Part shown: one piece after another, positions 1 to 9,336 of the stretch | Position numbering within the stretch: position 1 is the stretch's first letter | How the letters are laid out: the number at the start of each line of letters is the position of its first letter | Origin: an uncultured Lachnospiraceae bacterium | Lineage (GTDB): Bacteria > Bacillota > Clostridia > Lachnospirales > Lachnospiraceae | Assembly (NCBI GenBank): GCA_910579615.1 | Contig: CAJTUA010000007.1 | Span: 122,544-186,543, forward strand | Direction: 5' to 3' | DNA: 64,000 nucleotides | Program-made: the position numbers and the translations under genes | The notes under the pieces: generated by a model | Told to the model about the DNA's origin: nothing | Databases searched by the model: none | The model's input: the letters and a program-made list of their open reading frames with translations, nothing else

Positions 1-2357
1 TCGCCGTCTTCTCCAACTTCCTCTTTGTCTTCCGGTATGGCCGGTGTCAATTCCTCATCATTTGCCGCAAAAAGCGAAACCGCATCCAAAACAACCGAAG
101 CGCCTTCCTCAATCTGTGTCACTTCAATGATGATGTCGCCTGCGAGCGTTCCTTCCAGACGGTCAAATGCAAAGGTTTCATATCCACCTTCCGCACCATC
201 CATCCCAATCTCGCCAAGCTTTACTTTGTTCTCAGCCATCAGCGGGATTTCACCCTCATCCAACAGCAATGCGTAAACATTTGCCTTGAATTTTCCGGTT
301 GCTGCCATATGCAGCTCAATCTTGTCAACCTTCGCAACTTCCGCAACGAACTTTGCAAGGGAAACAATACTCTCGCCTGCCTTTGTTGCAACCATCGGTG
401 CATCCTCATTCACCGTGATGGAAATCTCCTTTTCGCCCGGCTGCTCAAATACGAATGCAACCTTGTCAACCGTAATCAATGCAGTGGAACCCCACCACCA
501 TCCAACCTGGACAATCGAACCTTCATCAAACGTCGGATTGATGCCCTTTGGAATCTCAACCTCGATGGTCGCTGTATTCTTCTGGCCATCCACGAACGCA
601 CCCTCAAAATCAACCTGCTGCCATTCGCCATCCGTGCTGTAGCCGATGGAGCCGCCGCCGCCGGTCCATCCCTGCGGTGTGCTCTGGTCAAAGGTAATCG
701 TAACAAGAATCTTTTTTAATGTACCGTTCCCCGCAAATTCCTGCATCGGAATCTGGTACATCTTCGCATCCTCATTGTCCGCGTTTAAGGACTGATTGCT
801 ATTTACCGTCTTCGTAACTTCCTGGATTCCGCCCGGAACTTTTCTTGTAATCGTTACTTTTGTTTTGTTCTCTTCACCTGGCCTTACCGGAACTGGCGTC
901 GGCGTAGGGGTCGCCGTCGGTTCAGGGGTAGGGGTTGGGGTCGGTTCCAATGTAGGGGTTGGAATCGGGGTTGAAACGGTCGTGGAACCGCCGGTGCTTC
1001 CTCCGGTGGAACCGCCTGTGGAGCCGCCAGTGTTTCCTCCGGTAGAGCCGCCTGTGGAACCGCCAGTAGAACCGCTACTAAGTTCCTTGCTGTAATCTGC
1101 GCCTTTTTCGGCGAAGATAATCTTCTTCAAAGTGACAGAAGCATAGCCGTTCGCAGCCCACCATACCTGGATATTAGCAGCAGGGCTTTCATCCAACACT
1201 TTTGAAGTCAAATCCTGCAGCTTCCAGACGGTCTGACCGGAATTCCCGGCATTTTGCGGTCCTGACCATTCACCGTCCAAATTCATGCCGATGGTTCCGT
1301 TAAAACTTCCGGTACTCTGGAAAACAACAACCACCTCATCCACTTCAAGACCTTCCGGGAAATCAAATGGTTTTTGATAGTTTTCCCAACCATCCCCAGA
1401 AACTAATTCCAATACCTGTGTTACAGGTTTGTTGACTTCTGTCACCTCATAACGTGCATCTGGATTGGATGGTGCTGGTGTAATGTCTGAATCATCCTCT
1501 AATCCGGCCGAGTAATCTGCCCCTTTCTCCGCAAAAATAATCTTCTTGATGGTAATTCCCTGTGCATCTTCATTAATCTGAAAAATAAAATTCGAATACA
1601 TAACATTCTTGGATAAAATATCATTTAATTCTGCCAGATATATGCCTGAAGATATATTGAATTCTTCTTTTGTCCATTCAGCTTTATCATCTGCACCCTT
1701 TGCATTATACCCAAACTCTCCAGCTGCAGACTTTGTACTTTCCAAAACTACTACAATTTTATCAACCGTAATATCATTCATAATATTAAACGATTTTTGG
1801 TAACCTCCCCAATCCAGCGCTTCTAATACCTCTGTTGCCGGTTGATTTATCTGCTGCACAAGATAACGAGGTTCTGAAATTTTTGTGACTTTCAAATCAG
1901 AAACAATCAATTTTCCATCCGAAACAATATTTTCATTCAGCGGACTTCCTACAACAATCTGAATTTTCAAATTATCACTTCCTGATGTCTCTGATTCAAT
2001 CATTTTTGAAAACAATGTACCATTTGCAATTCCATTTTCATCCCAAAGCTGCTCCCAGCCCCAATCTTTTAGTGAATTAGACTGCAGTGCCATCTGCTTA
2101 TAAATCGCCGAACCAGACACAACCGTCATTTGCACTTGGAACTTATCGCCTTCCATATACTCTGTATTTACCGTATACACTGTATCTGATGACATAACAC
2201 CGCTATAACTTTCCCCCAGTTCCAATATAGATGGAATTGGTTCCTCACTCCCTTCCGCGGCATACGCCACAACCGACCCCGTTCCCACATGCAACATGGA
2301 AACCACCATAGCCAACGCTGTCAGCCATGCCAGTAAGGTCTTCCTTTTCTTGTCCAT
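1..2357 (-). CDS. Secreted multi-module protein, C-terminus outside window (partial)
   Basis: An open frame starts at ATG 2357 behind a strong Shine-Dalgarno (AAGGGGGAAA) and stays open to the left edge, giving about 785 residues with no stop. Residues 1-34 are a signal peptide (K/R-rich start, hydrophobic core, AYAA before Glu). Three similar beta-rich modules of about 130 residues follow; two end in the near-identical motif KKIIFAEKGADYS (encoded near 1510-1550 and 1080-1130). A Ser/Gly repeat and a Thr-Pro linker (about 890-1080) then separate a related module rich in Trp and Gly. The layout is typical of extracellular carbohydrate-active enzymes of gut Clostridia, with substrate-binding modules before or after a catalytic domain. 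No catalytic domain is visible, so the enzyme class is unknown. The GH10 xylanase nearby supports a plant-polysaccharide role, which is inference. Confidence 0.75.
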   Translation of the reverse strand, partial: MDKKRKTLLAWLTALAMVVSMLHVGTGSVVAYAAEGSEEPIPSILELGESYSGVMSSDTVYTVNTEYMEGDKFQVQMTVVSGSAIYKQMALQSNSLKDWGWEQLWDENGIANGTLFSKMIESETSGSDNLKIQIVVGSPLNENIVSDGKLIVSDLKVTKISEPRYLVQQINQPATEVLEALDWGGYQKSFNIMNDITVDKIVVVLESTKSAAGEFGYNAKGADDKAEWTKEEFNISSGIYLAELNDILSKNVMYSNFIFQINEDAQGITIKKIIFAEKGADYSAGLEDDSDITPAPSNPDARYEVTEVNKPVTQVLELVSGDGWENYQKPFDFPEGLEVDEVVVVFQSTGSFNGTIGMNLDGEWSGPQNAGNSGQTVWKLQDLTSKVLDESPAANIQVWWAANGYASVTLKKIIFAEKGADYSKELSSGSTGGSTGGSTGGNTGGSTGGSTGGSTGGSTTVSTPIPTPTLEPTPTPTPEPTATPTPTPVPVRPGEENKTKVTITRKVPGGIQEVTKTVNSNQSLNADNEDAKMYQIPMQEFAGNGTLKKILVTITFDQSTPQGWTGGGGSIGYSTDGEWQQVDFEGAFVDGQKNTATIEVEIPKGINPTFDEGSIVQVGWWWGSTALITVDKVAFVFEQPGEKEISITVNEDAPMVATKAGESIVSLAKFVAEVAKVDKIELHMAATGKFKANVYALLLDEGEIPLMAENKVKLGEIGMDGAEGGYETFAFDRLEGTLAGDIIIEVTQIEEGASVVLDAVSLFAANDEELTPAIPEDKEEVGEDG

Positions 2358-2618
2358 TTAGTTTCCCCCTTGGAATAATTTTTTTCGTCCGGATTCCCAC
2401 ACCCGTCCACTGCTTTCCCCTACTTTCACAGCAGGCAGCCGCGCAAATCCGTACATAAGAAATAAAAATGCAGAAAGAACGCCTGTACACGAGAACCAAT
2501 GTACATTTTTATCCCCTACCGTCCTTTCTGCACATTATATCTTATGTGCTATTTTACCGAATTTTTTATAATTTGTCAATAATATTTGTACGTTTCGCCG
2601 ATATTATTGGGGAATTTT

Positions 2619-3111
2619 TCAATATGCCATGTTCAAGTTGCATGATTTTCCGCCACCGAAATGCTTTTTTGCGCACTTTCCTGAATTCTTACACCGCCGA
2701 TGCACAATATCTCCTTTTGAAAGTAATTCCTGCTCCGATTTTAAACTACTTCCCTCTTCCTTAACAGGTGTATTCTTTATGTTCCGGGCAAGAACATTCC
2801 ATTCCACAACACCCCAAGCCACAGCACCCGGCAAGAAATAAAAGGCAAGCCAGATTGCACAGGCAGGTGAATTCTCATTGTGGTACGTCATAACCGATGC
2901 CACTTCGGTATGCGCCTTATCCAATGCCTGCGCAACGCTTTCCTCCCTGCAGTTTAACGTGTCCCGCAGCAGATTTTCTGAAGCATTTAAGACACGCATC
3001 ACCTCATCCCATCCCACAGTGCTCATCGCGTTCTCAAATTCCTCCATAATCTCTTTGTTCGGGATAAACGCTTCTTTTTCCGCCGAATCATATGCCAGAT
3101 ACCCAAGAAGG
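2619..3111 (-). pseudogene. Decayed AAA-ATPase-like family fragment
   Basis: About 80 residues starting LGYLAYDSAEKEAFIPN match, at roughly two of three positions, the segment before the GNAT part of the AAA-ATPase-like gene at 47-49 kb (LGYLAYDLERKEVFIPN, then the EIMEEF, LNASE and DTLN stretches). The Walker A/B domain is absent. After NENS a few residues look like the start of the usual C-terminal nuclease domain (ACAIWLAFY), then the frame turns into unrelated Cys/Lys-rich sequence, as expected after a frameshift. The possible ATG at 3149 lies inside a terminator hairpin and is not a credible start. This is a remnant of a multicopy Lachnospiraceae family, not a working gene. The 260 bp between it and the secreted protein start are AT-rich and hold nothing else I can support. 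Confidence 0.7.
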
Positions 3112-3153
3112 AGGCGTGCCAGAAACTGCACTCCCACGCATTCTGGCACGCCT
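3112..3153 (-). terminator. Terminator hairpin after GH10 xylanase
   Basis: Arms AGGCGTGCCAGAA and its exact reverse complement (3112-3124 and 3141-3153) form a 13-bp stem with a 16-nt loop, beginning 19 bp after the xylanase stop. The U-run on the minus side is weak; the plus side is richer in T. Confidence 0.6.
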
Positions 3154-3171
3154 TTACATTTTCATCCTCTT

Positions 3172-4689
3172 TTATTTCCCCTGCGCCGCGTCAAGCACCC
3201 ACATCAGCGCCTGTTTCGGCTGCAAATCCCCGTCGAAAAACCGCGAATACTCTTTATTGTCCGGATACAGCATATACTCATCCATCAGCCCGAACACGGT
3301 CACGGACGTAATGTTTGCCGGACCGCCATTGTCCGAATCAAGCTCCATTAAAAGCTCAAACATTTCTTTGTAGCGCATCGCCTGTACCAAAAGAGCACGC
3401 TCGTCCGGCTCATCGATGTTGATGGTCAGTTCCGTAATATGAATCTCAAGCCCAAGCTGTGAAAAATTTTCGATTGCCCTCTGCACGCTGCCGCTCCTGC
3501 CTTTGATATCCGGGTTTTTGCGGTCATAATACGACTGCATGCCGACACCGTCCACCAATCCCTTTGCCGAAAGGTCAGCGAGCAACGCATAGATTTTCTC
3601 ATTTTTCACCGTCTGGAACGTATTGTAATCATTGTAAAACAGCTTCACGCCTTCCGGGGCATATTTGCGCGCGTAGGTGAATGCCTTCTCCACATAGTCC
3701 GCACCGACCACCGTATACCAGAGGTTATCTTCCCCTTCCCCGGTTTTGGTGCGGATGTCAAAGCCCGTCTCGTCCTCGTGTTTGCCGCCGCCCGGCTCAA
3801 CGGCCTCATTGACCACGTCCCAGCAATACACAACCCCCGGATAATTCTCCTCGGTAAATCCGATGACCTGTGCGATATAGCTCTCCATGCGCAATAGCAT
3901 GGTCTCCCGGTCCACATACGGTGCGCCGTCCTCGTAGCCCTCACAGAAAAACCACGCCGGAACCTGCGCGTGCCATACCAGTGTATGCCCGCGCATCCCG
4001 ATGCCATTCTCCTTAGAGAATTCAAGGGCATCGATGCAGGAATCAAATTTCACCGCGGGCATCCCGTCGCCGTTTTTCGCATTCTCTATGCTTGCCTTCT
4101 GGTCAAGCAGGTACGACGGCTTCATCAGGTTTGTGAGCGTCGCGCTGTTGAAATGGTATTTCACAATTTCCGACATTGCCTCCGAAGTCGTCATCATCAC
4201 ATGCGGTGCATAGCCGGTCAGCCCGACCCCTATCTTAAAATACGGCGCATAGGCTTCCTTTAATGAGGCAATCGAAGTCGCCGGGCCAATGTCTTTTTCC
4301 TCGACAATCCATTCCGGATATATTGGTGCGGCACCACTTTCGTCGGTATCCTCCTTACCGTTCCCATCCCCGGTGCCCTCGCCATTTTCATCTCCTACGC
4401 CACTTTCACTTCCTGCAGTATTTTCATCCCCTACGCCACTTTCATTTCCTGCCGCGTTTTCATCTCCCTCGCCACTTCCACTTTCTTCCGTATCCTGGTC
4501 TTCTTCCCCGTCCTTCTTCTCATCCGGGGCATCCTTTTCATTTCCCGTCTCCTCTCCCCCGAAAACTTCCCCGTTTACTGCCTGTGTCGGTGTCGGTGAA
4601 ACTCCACCGCCCGTCTCGTTTTCTTTCCCGCACGCCGCCGTAAATACAAGCATCCCTGCCAGACCGGCACACAGCCACCGTTTCCTCAT
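3172..4689 (-). CDS. GH10 endo-1,4-beta-xylanase, lipoprotein
   Basis: A 505-residue protein with a lipoprotein signal (lipobox FTAAC, Cys20), so it should be lipid-anchored outside the membrane. Residues 21-122 are an Asp/Glu/Gly/Asn-rich low-complexity linker with short repeats (GDEN, ESGVGDEN). Residues about 140-503 form a GH10 barrel: the RGHTLVWHAQVPAWF strand (233-247), acid/base Glu295 in WDVVNEAVE, nucleophile Glu420 in IHITEL, and the late Trp/Phe/Gly segment. GH10 enzymes hydrolyse internal beta-1,4-xylosidic bonds of xylan. The start has a good Shine-Dalgarno (GGAGGGCG). It lies upstream of the decayed AAA fragment and appears monocistronic. The family is secure; xylan as the exact substrate is the family norm. 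Confidence 0.93.
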   Translation of the reverse strand: MRKRWLCAGLAGMLVFTAACGKENETGGGVSPTPTQAVNGEVFGGEETGNEKDAPDEKKDGEEDQDTEESGSGEGDENAAGNESGVGDENTAGSESGVGDENGEGTGDGNGKEDTDESGAAPIYPEWIVEEKDIGPATSIASLKEAYAPYFKIGVGLTGYAPHVMMTTSEAMSEIVKYHFNSATLTNLMKPSYLLDQKASIENAKNGDGMPAVKFDSCIDALEFSKENGIGMRGHTLVWHAQVPAWFFCEGYEDGAPYVDRETMLLRMESYIAQVIGFTEENYPGVVYCWDVVNEAVEPGGGKHEDETGFDIRTKTGEGEDNLWYTVVGADYVEKAFTYARKYAPEGVKLFYNDYNTFQTVKNEKIYALLADLSAKGLVDGVGMQSYYDRKNPDIKGRSGSVQRAIENFSQLGLEIHITELTINIDEPDERALLVQAMRYKEMFELLMELDSDNGGPANITSVTVFGLMDEYMLYPDNKEYSRFFDGDLQPKQALMWVLDAAQGK

Positions 4690-4816
4690 AAACGCCCTCC
4701 ATATCCATTCCTGTTATTTATCCCTTCCCATGCACCCGGATTGCAAAGAATGGTGCCCGTTGTCCCTGCATAACACAACATCCGCACCATTCTGCAAACA
4801 AAGCCCTGCCTCGTCC

Positions 4817-5458
4817 TTAAATCAAATCCGCAATATCCACATTCTCCCCGGTAATCCCAATCACCGCTCCCTGCTTTGCCTCATCCGTATCCGGATGTGC
4901 AATCAGCCATTTATTTAGCGCAAAAAGCCGCCTGTCCTCATCATTCTTGCAGACAATGTCCGGCTTTTCTCCATTCGTCCCCTTTGGCAGCACAATCGCT
5001 ACGCGGAACGGCGCGCCCTTTTTCCCGCTGCACGGCGCGTAATGCATGGTCGTTGCGTACAGCTCCACCGCCGTGCCCGCCGGCAGCATAAACGCCTCCA
5101 CCTTCGATGAATCAACCGGACCGTCCGCCGCATCCTGAAGCCTTGCCACAAGCAGCACCGCATCATCCGCCGCGATATTAATCTCGCTGTCCTTGTGGTA
5201 TTCCAGACAGTTTAATTTTGTGTTCGTGCCGTTGCAGTACCCGATTTCAATCGGCAGGCCGCCATAGCAATTGTCCTGCAGCTGTTTCGCCACATCAAGC
5301 GCTTCTAAGTTCGCGTCCGAGGCAACATAAATCACATGGTCCGGCGCCTCGGTTGTCTTAGTCAGCACCTTTAAAAACTCGGTAAAATCAAATCCTTTTA
5401 CCACGCGCCCATACTCCCGAAACGCTGCGTCGTTTACATTCTGAATTTTCAATCCCAT
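4817..5458 (-). CDS. DUF4867-like protein, probable cupin-type fold
   Basis: A 213-residue soluble protein without signal or membrane segment. It resembles the uncharacterised DUF4867 family of Clostridium-class bacteria: the conserved middle includes IEIGYCNGTNTKLNCLEYHK, and the later AVELYATTMHYAPC segment resembles a small double-stranded beta-helix (cupin-like) enzyme. In sugar-utilisation operons such proteins may act on sugar acids or pentuloses, but no activity can be read here. The start is supported by AGAGGGAAA. It is preceded by a 342-bp non-coding stretch (hairpin and fhs terminator) and followed by the xylanase, so it may be a single-gene unit. Confidence 0.5.
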   Translation of the reverse strand: MGLKIQNVNDAAFREYGRVVKGFDFTEFLKVLTKTTEAPDHVIYVASDANLEALDVAKQLQDNCYGGLPIEIGYCNGTNTKLNCLEYHKDSEINIAADDAVLLVARLQDAADGPVDSSKVEAFMLPAGTAVELYATTMHYAPCSGKKGAPFRVAIVLPKGTNGEKPDIVCKNDEDRRLFALNKWLIAHPDTDEAKQGAVIGITGENVDIADLI

Positions 5459-5527
5459 AATTTTTCCCTCTTTCTTTCCTGCGGATTTCCCGCATCTTTT
5501 TATTTTCCCTGCCCTTTTAAAACACTT

Positions 5528-5565
5528 CTATAGCAAACGGCAAAAATATTTGCCGTTTGCTATAG
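5528..5565. repeat. Perfect 17-bp inverted repeat with 4-nt loop
   Basis: CTATAGCAAACGGCAAA (5528-5544) is followed by AATA and its exact reverse complement (5549-5565). There is no T-run on either side, so it is not a standard intrinsic terminator. It sits in the 342-bp gap between fhs and the DUF4867-like gene and could be a transcribed hairpin, a protein site or a miniature mobile element remnant. Confidence 0.7.
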
Positions 5566-5712
5566 ACCCTCCGGGGGATGCGCACGGATTTTCATAGGAA
5601 AAATGCCGCTTTGCGGCGCAAATCCGGCGCAGGAAACGAACCAAAATGCAAACATTTTGTTCATTTCCTATAAAAAAATCCATATCTTCTGCATTTCCTT
5701 TCTTTATCATAC

Positions 5713-5754
5713 AAAAAACCGCACGATTTTTCAACTCAAATCGTGCGTTTTTTT
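5713..5754 (-). terminator. Terminator of fhs
   Basis: GCACGATTT (5721-5729) and AAATCGTGC (5738-5746) form a perfect 9-bp stem. On the minus strand it is followed by GGTTTTTT, and there is also a T-run on the plus side. It starts about 47 bp past the fhs stop. Confidence 0.85.
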
Positions 5755-5800
5755 GTGCAAAATGAGCTATTTTAAAATTTTCACCTAAAAATATGAAGCA

Positions 5801-7471
5801 CTAAAACAGCCCTACAATCCGCCCATCCTCCGCGACATCAATCCGCTCCGCCGCCGGCACCTTCGGCAGTCCCGGCATTGTCATAACCGTACCTGTCAGG
5901 GCTACGACAAAGCCCGCCCCCGCCGAGACGTAAACCTCGCGGACATTTACCGTAAAGCCGCTCGGCCGTCCAAGCTTTGTGGCATCATCCGAGAGCGAAT
6001 ACTGGTTCTTTGCCATGCAGACCGGGAAATTCCCAAAGCCCATCTCCTCAAGCTTTGCAATCTGCTTTTTTGCCGCCGCATCAAATGTTACGCCGTCCGC
6101 CCCGTAAATCTCCTTTGCCACCGTCTGCATTTTCTCGGCAAGCGGCATTTCATCCGGATAAATCGGAGCGAAATCCGAAGTCTTCTCCTCGAGTGTCTTT
6201 AAGACCTTTTGCGCCAGTTCTATGCCGCCGTCGCCGCCTTGTTCCCACACCCTTGAAAGCGCGAACTCGCAGCCTCGCTCCTCACAGAACGCTTTGACAA
6301 ACGCCAGCTCAGCGTCGGTATCGCTCACAAAGCAGTTTAATGTCACAACGCATGGCACGCCATATTTTTTCACATTCTCAATGTGCTTTTCCAGATTGGC
6401 AATCCCTGCCGCAAGCGCCTTAAGATTCTCCTGCGAAAGCTTGTCTTTTGCCACACCCCCATTGTACTTTAGGGCGCGTACCGTCGCGACCAGCACAACC
6501 GCGTCCGGCTTTAAGCCCGCCATGCGGCATTTGATATCAAAGAATTTTTCCGCGCCCAAATCCGCGCCAAAGCCCGCCTCCGTAATCACATAATCCGCAA
6601 GCTTTAACGCCGTCTTCGTCGCGCGCACGGAATTGCAGCCGTGCGCGATATTCGCAAACGGTCCACCGTGCACAATTGCCGGGGTATTTTCCAGTGTCTG
6701 CACCAGGTTCGGGCGGATGGCATCCTTTAGGAGCGCCGCCATTGCACCCACCGCCTTCAAATCCTTCGCCGTCACAGGGGCGCCGCCGTAGGTATACGCC
6801 ACGATAATCTTTGCCAGGCGTTCCTTCAAATCCGCCATATCTTCCGCCAGACACAGGATTGCCATGATTTCCGAGGCTACCGTTATTATAAAGTGGTCTT
6901 CCCGGACAACACCATCCATTTTACTGCCCATGCCAATCACGGTATTGCGCAGCGCGCGGTCATTCATATCCTCGCAGCGCTTCCAGACCACCTGTTTTGG
7001 GTCAATCCCAAGCGCATTGCCCTGCTGCATATGGTTGTCAAGCATCGCCGCTAAAAGATTGTTCGCGGAAGTAATCGCGTGGAAATCCCCCGTAAAATGC
7101 AGGTTCAAATCCTCCATCGGCACGACCTGCGCCCTTCCGCCGCCCGCGGCACCCCCTTTGATACCAAAGCACGGACCAAGCGACGGCTCGCGCAGCGCAA
7201 TCACCGCCTTTTTCCCCATCTTTCCAAGCGCCTGCCCAAGCCCCACCGTCGTTGTTGTCTTGCCCTCGCCCGCCGGGGTCGGGTTAATCGCGGTCATCAG
7301 CACAAGCTTCCCGTCCTTTTTTCCCGCAAGCTTTCCGTAAAGGCTATCCGCAAACTTCGCCTTATACTTCCCGTAAAACTCCAAATCCTCCTCTGAAATG
7401 CCAAGCTTTGCCGCCACCTCCCCAATCGGCAGCATCTTTGCCTCCTGCGCAATTTCAATATCTGTTTTCAT
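5801..7471 (-). CDS. fhs: Formate--tetrahydrofolate ligase
   Basis: This 556-residue enzyme has the usual full length. It makes 10-formyl-tetrahydrofolate from formate, THF and ATP in the cytoplasm, feeding purine and fMet synthesis and, in acetogenic Clostridia, the methyl branch of the Wood-Ljungdahl pathway. Visible landmarks: the P-loop-like TPAGEGKTTTTVGLGQAL (about 65-82), REPSLGPCFGIKGGAAGGG, the GDFHAITSANNLLAA segment, and the C-terminal RPSGFTVNVREVYVSAGAGF and MPGLPKVPAA blocks. It is followed by a clear terminator and separated by 120 bp from the sigE stop, so it is probably its own transcription unit. No other C1 genes are in the window. Confidence 0.97.
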   Translation of the reverse strand: MKTDIEIAQEAKMLPIGEVAAKLGISEEDLEFYGKYKAKFADSLYGKLAGKKDGKLVLMTAINPTPAGEGKTTTTVGLGQALGKMGKKAVIALREPSLGPCFGIKGGAAGGGRAQVVPMEDLNLHFTGDFHAITSANNLLAAMLDNHMQQGNALGIDPKQVVWKRCEDMNDRALRNTVIGMGSKMDGVVREDHFIITVASEIMAILCLAEDMADLKERLAKIIVAYTYGGAPVTAKDLKAVGAMAALLKDAIRPNLVQTLENTPAIVHGGPFANIAHGCNSVRATKTALKLADYVITEAGFGADLGAEKFFDIKCRMAGLKPDAVVLVATVRALKYNGGVAKDKLSQENLKALAAGIANLEKHIENVKKYGVPCVVTLNCFVSDTDAELAFVKAFCEERGCEFALSRVWEQGGDGGIELAQKVLKTLEEKTSDFAPIYPDEMPLAEKMQTVAKEIYGADGVTFDAAAKKQIAKLEEMGFGNFPVCMAKNQYSLSDDATKLGRPSGFTVNVREVYVSAGAGFVVALTGTVMTMPGLPKVPAAERIDVAEDGRIVGLF

Positions 7472-7593
7472 AACGGCACTCCTCCTGTATCGATAATATC
7501 CCGATTATACCAGAAAAAAAACACAAAAGGAAGCCCCATGATTATTTTCTTTTTTAAAGCGCCATACCATTCCCCGGTTCTTTCCCGGCCGCC

Positions 7594-8337
7594 TCACTGC
7601 CCGTTCACACTCATTTCCTTCTTCAGCCGTTTCATAATCTTTTTTTCCAGCCTTGATATGTACGACTGCGAAATCCCAAGCAAATCCGCAACCTCCTTCT
7701 GCGTGCGCTCCCTGCCGTCGTTCGTTCCGATTCCGAAGCGCAATTTGACAATAATCTTCTCCCTCTCATCCAATTTTTCAAGTGCCTTGTAGAGCTGCTT
7801 TTTGTCCGCCTCCGCCTCAATGCTGCGGTAAATCCCGTCCTCTTCCGTCCCTAAGATGTCCGAGAGAAGCAGCTCGTTCCCATCCCAGTCCACGTTTAAC
7901 GGCTCGTCAATGGAAACCTCCTGCTTTAATTTATTGTTCCGCCTCAAATACATCAGAATCTCATTTTCAATGCAGCGCGAGGCGTAGGTTGCGAACTTGA
8001 TTTTTTTCTCCGGGTTAAAGGTATTGATTGCCTTCATCAGCCCAATCGTCCCAATGGAAATCAAATCTTCCACGCCAACCCCCGTATTGTCAAATTTCTT
8101 GGCAATGTAGACTACAAGGCGCAGGTTATGCTTCGCCAATATCGCGCGCGCCGTTGCGTCTTCCACCGTCCCTAAAAGCAACAGCACATCCGACTCCTGG
8201 GAGGGCGTTAACGGTGCGGGCAGTATCTCCGCCCCACCAATATAATGGATTTCTCCCCGTTTGTGAAAAAGCATATGGAGCAGATTCGGTCTCAGACGAA
8301 GCTGAAATTTGTTTGCCAATACAATTTTAAATAACAT
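7594..8337 (-). CDS. sigE: Sporulation sigma factor SigE precursor
   Basis: A 247-residue sigma-70 family protein, the mother-cell sigma factor of early sporulation, made as pro-sigma-E. The N-terminus (about 1-30) is a basic/hydrophobic pro-sequence ending near HYIGGAEILP, matching the cleavage region of Bacillus SigE. Region 2 carries NLRLVVYIAKKF and EDLISIGTIGLMKAINTF; region 2.4 includes ATYASRCIENEILMYLRR; region 4 ends with the helix-turn-helix TQKEVADLLGISQSYISRLEKK. It follows spoIIGA, its processing protease, by 83 bp, as in other endospore formers. This supports a sporulating lineage. Confidence 0.96.
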   Translation of the reverse strand: MLFKIVLANKFQLRLRPNLLHMLFHKRGEIHYIGGAEILPAPLTPSQESDVLLLLGTVEDATARAILAKHNLRLVVYIAKKFDNTGVGVEDLISIGTIGLMKAINTFNPEKKIKFATYASRCIENEILMYLRRNNKLKQEVSIDEPLNVDWDGNELLLSDILGTEEDGIYRSIEAEADKKQLYKALEKLDEREKIIVKLRFGIGTNDGRERTQKEVADLLGISQSYISRLEKKIMKRLKKEMSVNGQ

Positions 8338-8420
8338 AGTCTCTTTTCCTTTCTGATTTTAATTCCTGCAAAAAATCCTTCCGCGCACCGCTTTTCGATT
8401 CTGCAATGGTTCGTCCTGCC

Positions 8421-9266
8421 CTAAAAAAAATCCGGATGCAGGATGACCTCATAGCCGCGCCCCTGCGCAGAAAGTTCCGCGTACACCGCGGGAATCTCCC
8501 TCAGGTGTATCTCCTGCCCCTCTACCTCAATTGTCACCGCCGCAAGCTCCGCGCCGCAAAGTATCCCTTCTTTCGTCCCAACAGCCCGGTACGGGATATA
8601 GCGCGTTTTCTGCGGCTGTTTTTTGCAATATTCCTCCAGCGGCAATTTGAATTCCTTGGCCGCAAGCACAAGCACAGGTTTTTTTCGGAATGGCTCATAA
8701 AGCCCGTTCCCAGTATCCAAAAGCCCTCTGCATTGGTATGCCGTTTCCCCGATAAAAAACTCGACAGGATAGATTGGCCTTGCCGCATTTTCCCGGCGCA
8801 ATTTTATTACCGACAGCAAAACTGCCGCCAAAACCGTAAAGATACTAAGGAGAAATGCCGTCGGCACAAGCCAGCGCTTTGTCCCGCCCAAATCCCCCAC
8901 ATACTGTCCGGCGTTTTCTTCCCGCACCAGGATGTGGTTTTCTATCAGAAATGTTCCAACCGCATATAGCATCCCCCCCATTACAAACGTACAGAAAAAC
9001 AATGCCAGAAGGTTTCCTTTTATCCCCCTCTTTCCAAATGCCACCGCGCACATGGCTGTACCCCCGAGCAGAAAGCCTGCCACGGCAAAGCCCCCTCCCC
9101 CCAAAAAAGCGGTCACTGCAACCGCAGTCAAACTGCCTGCCGCCGCCGCAAGGCAAAGCCTTGTGCACTTTGCTTTGCGCCGCCGGATGTGCCCCGTCAG
9201 GTAAAGCAATATGTAATCCGCAAAAAAATTCACCAAAAAAGCAATGTCCGGATAGTACTCCGGCAC
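8421..9266 (-). CDS. spoIIGA: Sigma-E processing peptidase SpoIIGA
   Basis: A 281-residue membrane protease that cleaves pro-sigma-E during engulfment. Residues about 5-155 hold several hydrophobic segments (five predicted membrane helices), followed by a cytoplasmic aspartic-protease-like domain with the GLLDTGNGL motif (Asp184). The start is GTG at 9266, chosen because GAAGGTGA lies 7 nt upstream; the nearby ATG is in another frame. It is directly upstream of sigE and downstream of ftsZ, the canonical arrangement. A Spo0A-type promoter candidate lies at 9337-9398. Confidence 0.92.
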   Translation of the reverse strand: MPEYYPDIAFLVNFFADYILLYLTGHIRRRKAKCTRLCLAAAAGSLTAVAVTAFLGGGGFAVAGFLLGGTAMCAVAFGKRGIKGNLLALFFCTFVMGGMLYAVGTFLIENHILVREENAGQYVGDLGGTKRWLVPTAFLLSIFTVLAAVLLSVIKLRRENAARPIYPVEFFIGETAYQCRGLLDTGNGLYEPFRKKPVLVLAAKEFKLPLEEYCKKQPQKTRYIPYRAVGTKEGILCGAELAAVTIEVEGQEIHLREIPAVYAELSAQGRGYEVILHPDFF

Positions 9267-9336
9267 GGTACCATCACCTTCTTTATTTTAAGTTCCAGAA
9301 ATGCCAGAGTGTTTTGCCCTGCATCTCACATTTTCC

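Noticed and set aside
25..1803. Plus-strand frames at 25-276, 286-719, 796-1095 and 1609-1803
   Set aside because: They lie antisense to the long secreted protein; the Val/Gly and Pro-Val repeats are the complement of its Thr-Pro and Ser-Gly linkers. No ribosome sites.
4263..4918. Ser/Pro/His/Phe-rich plus-strand frames
   Set aside because: Antisense of the acidic linker of the GH10 lipoprotein; repeat composition explains the open frame.
5528..5734. 68-residue minus frame
   Set aside because: It consists of the palindrome and fhs terminator region and has no ribosome site.
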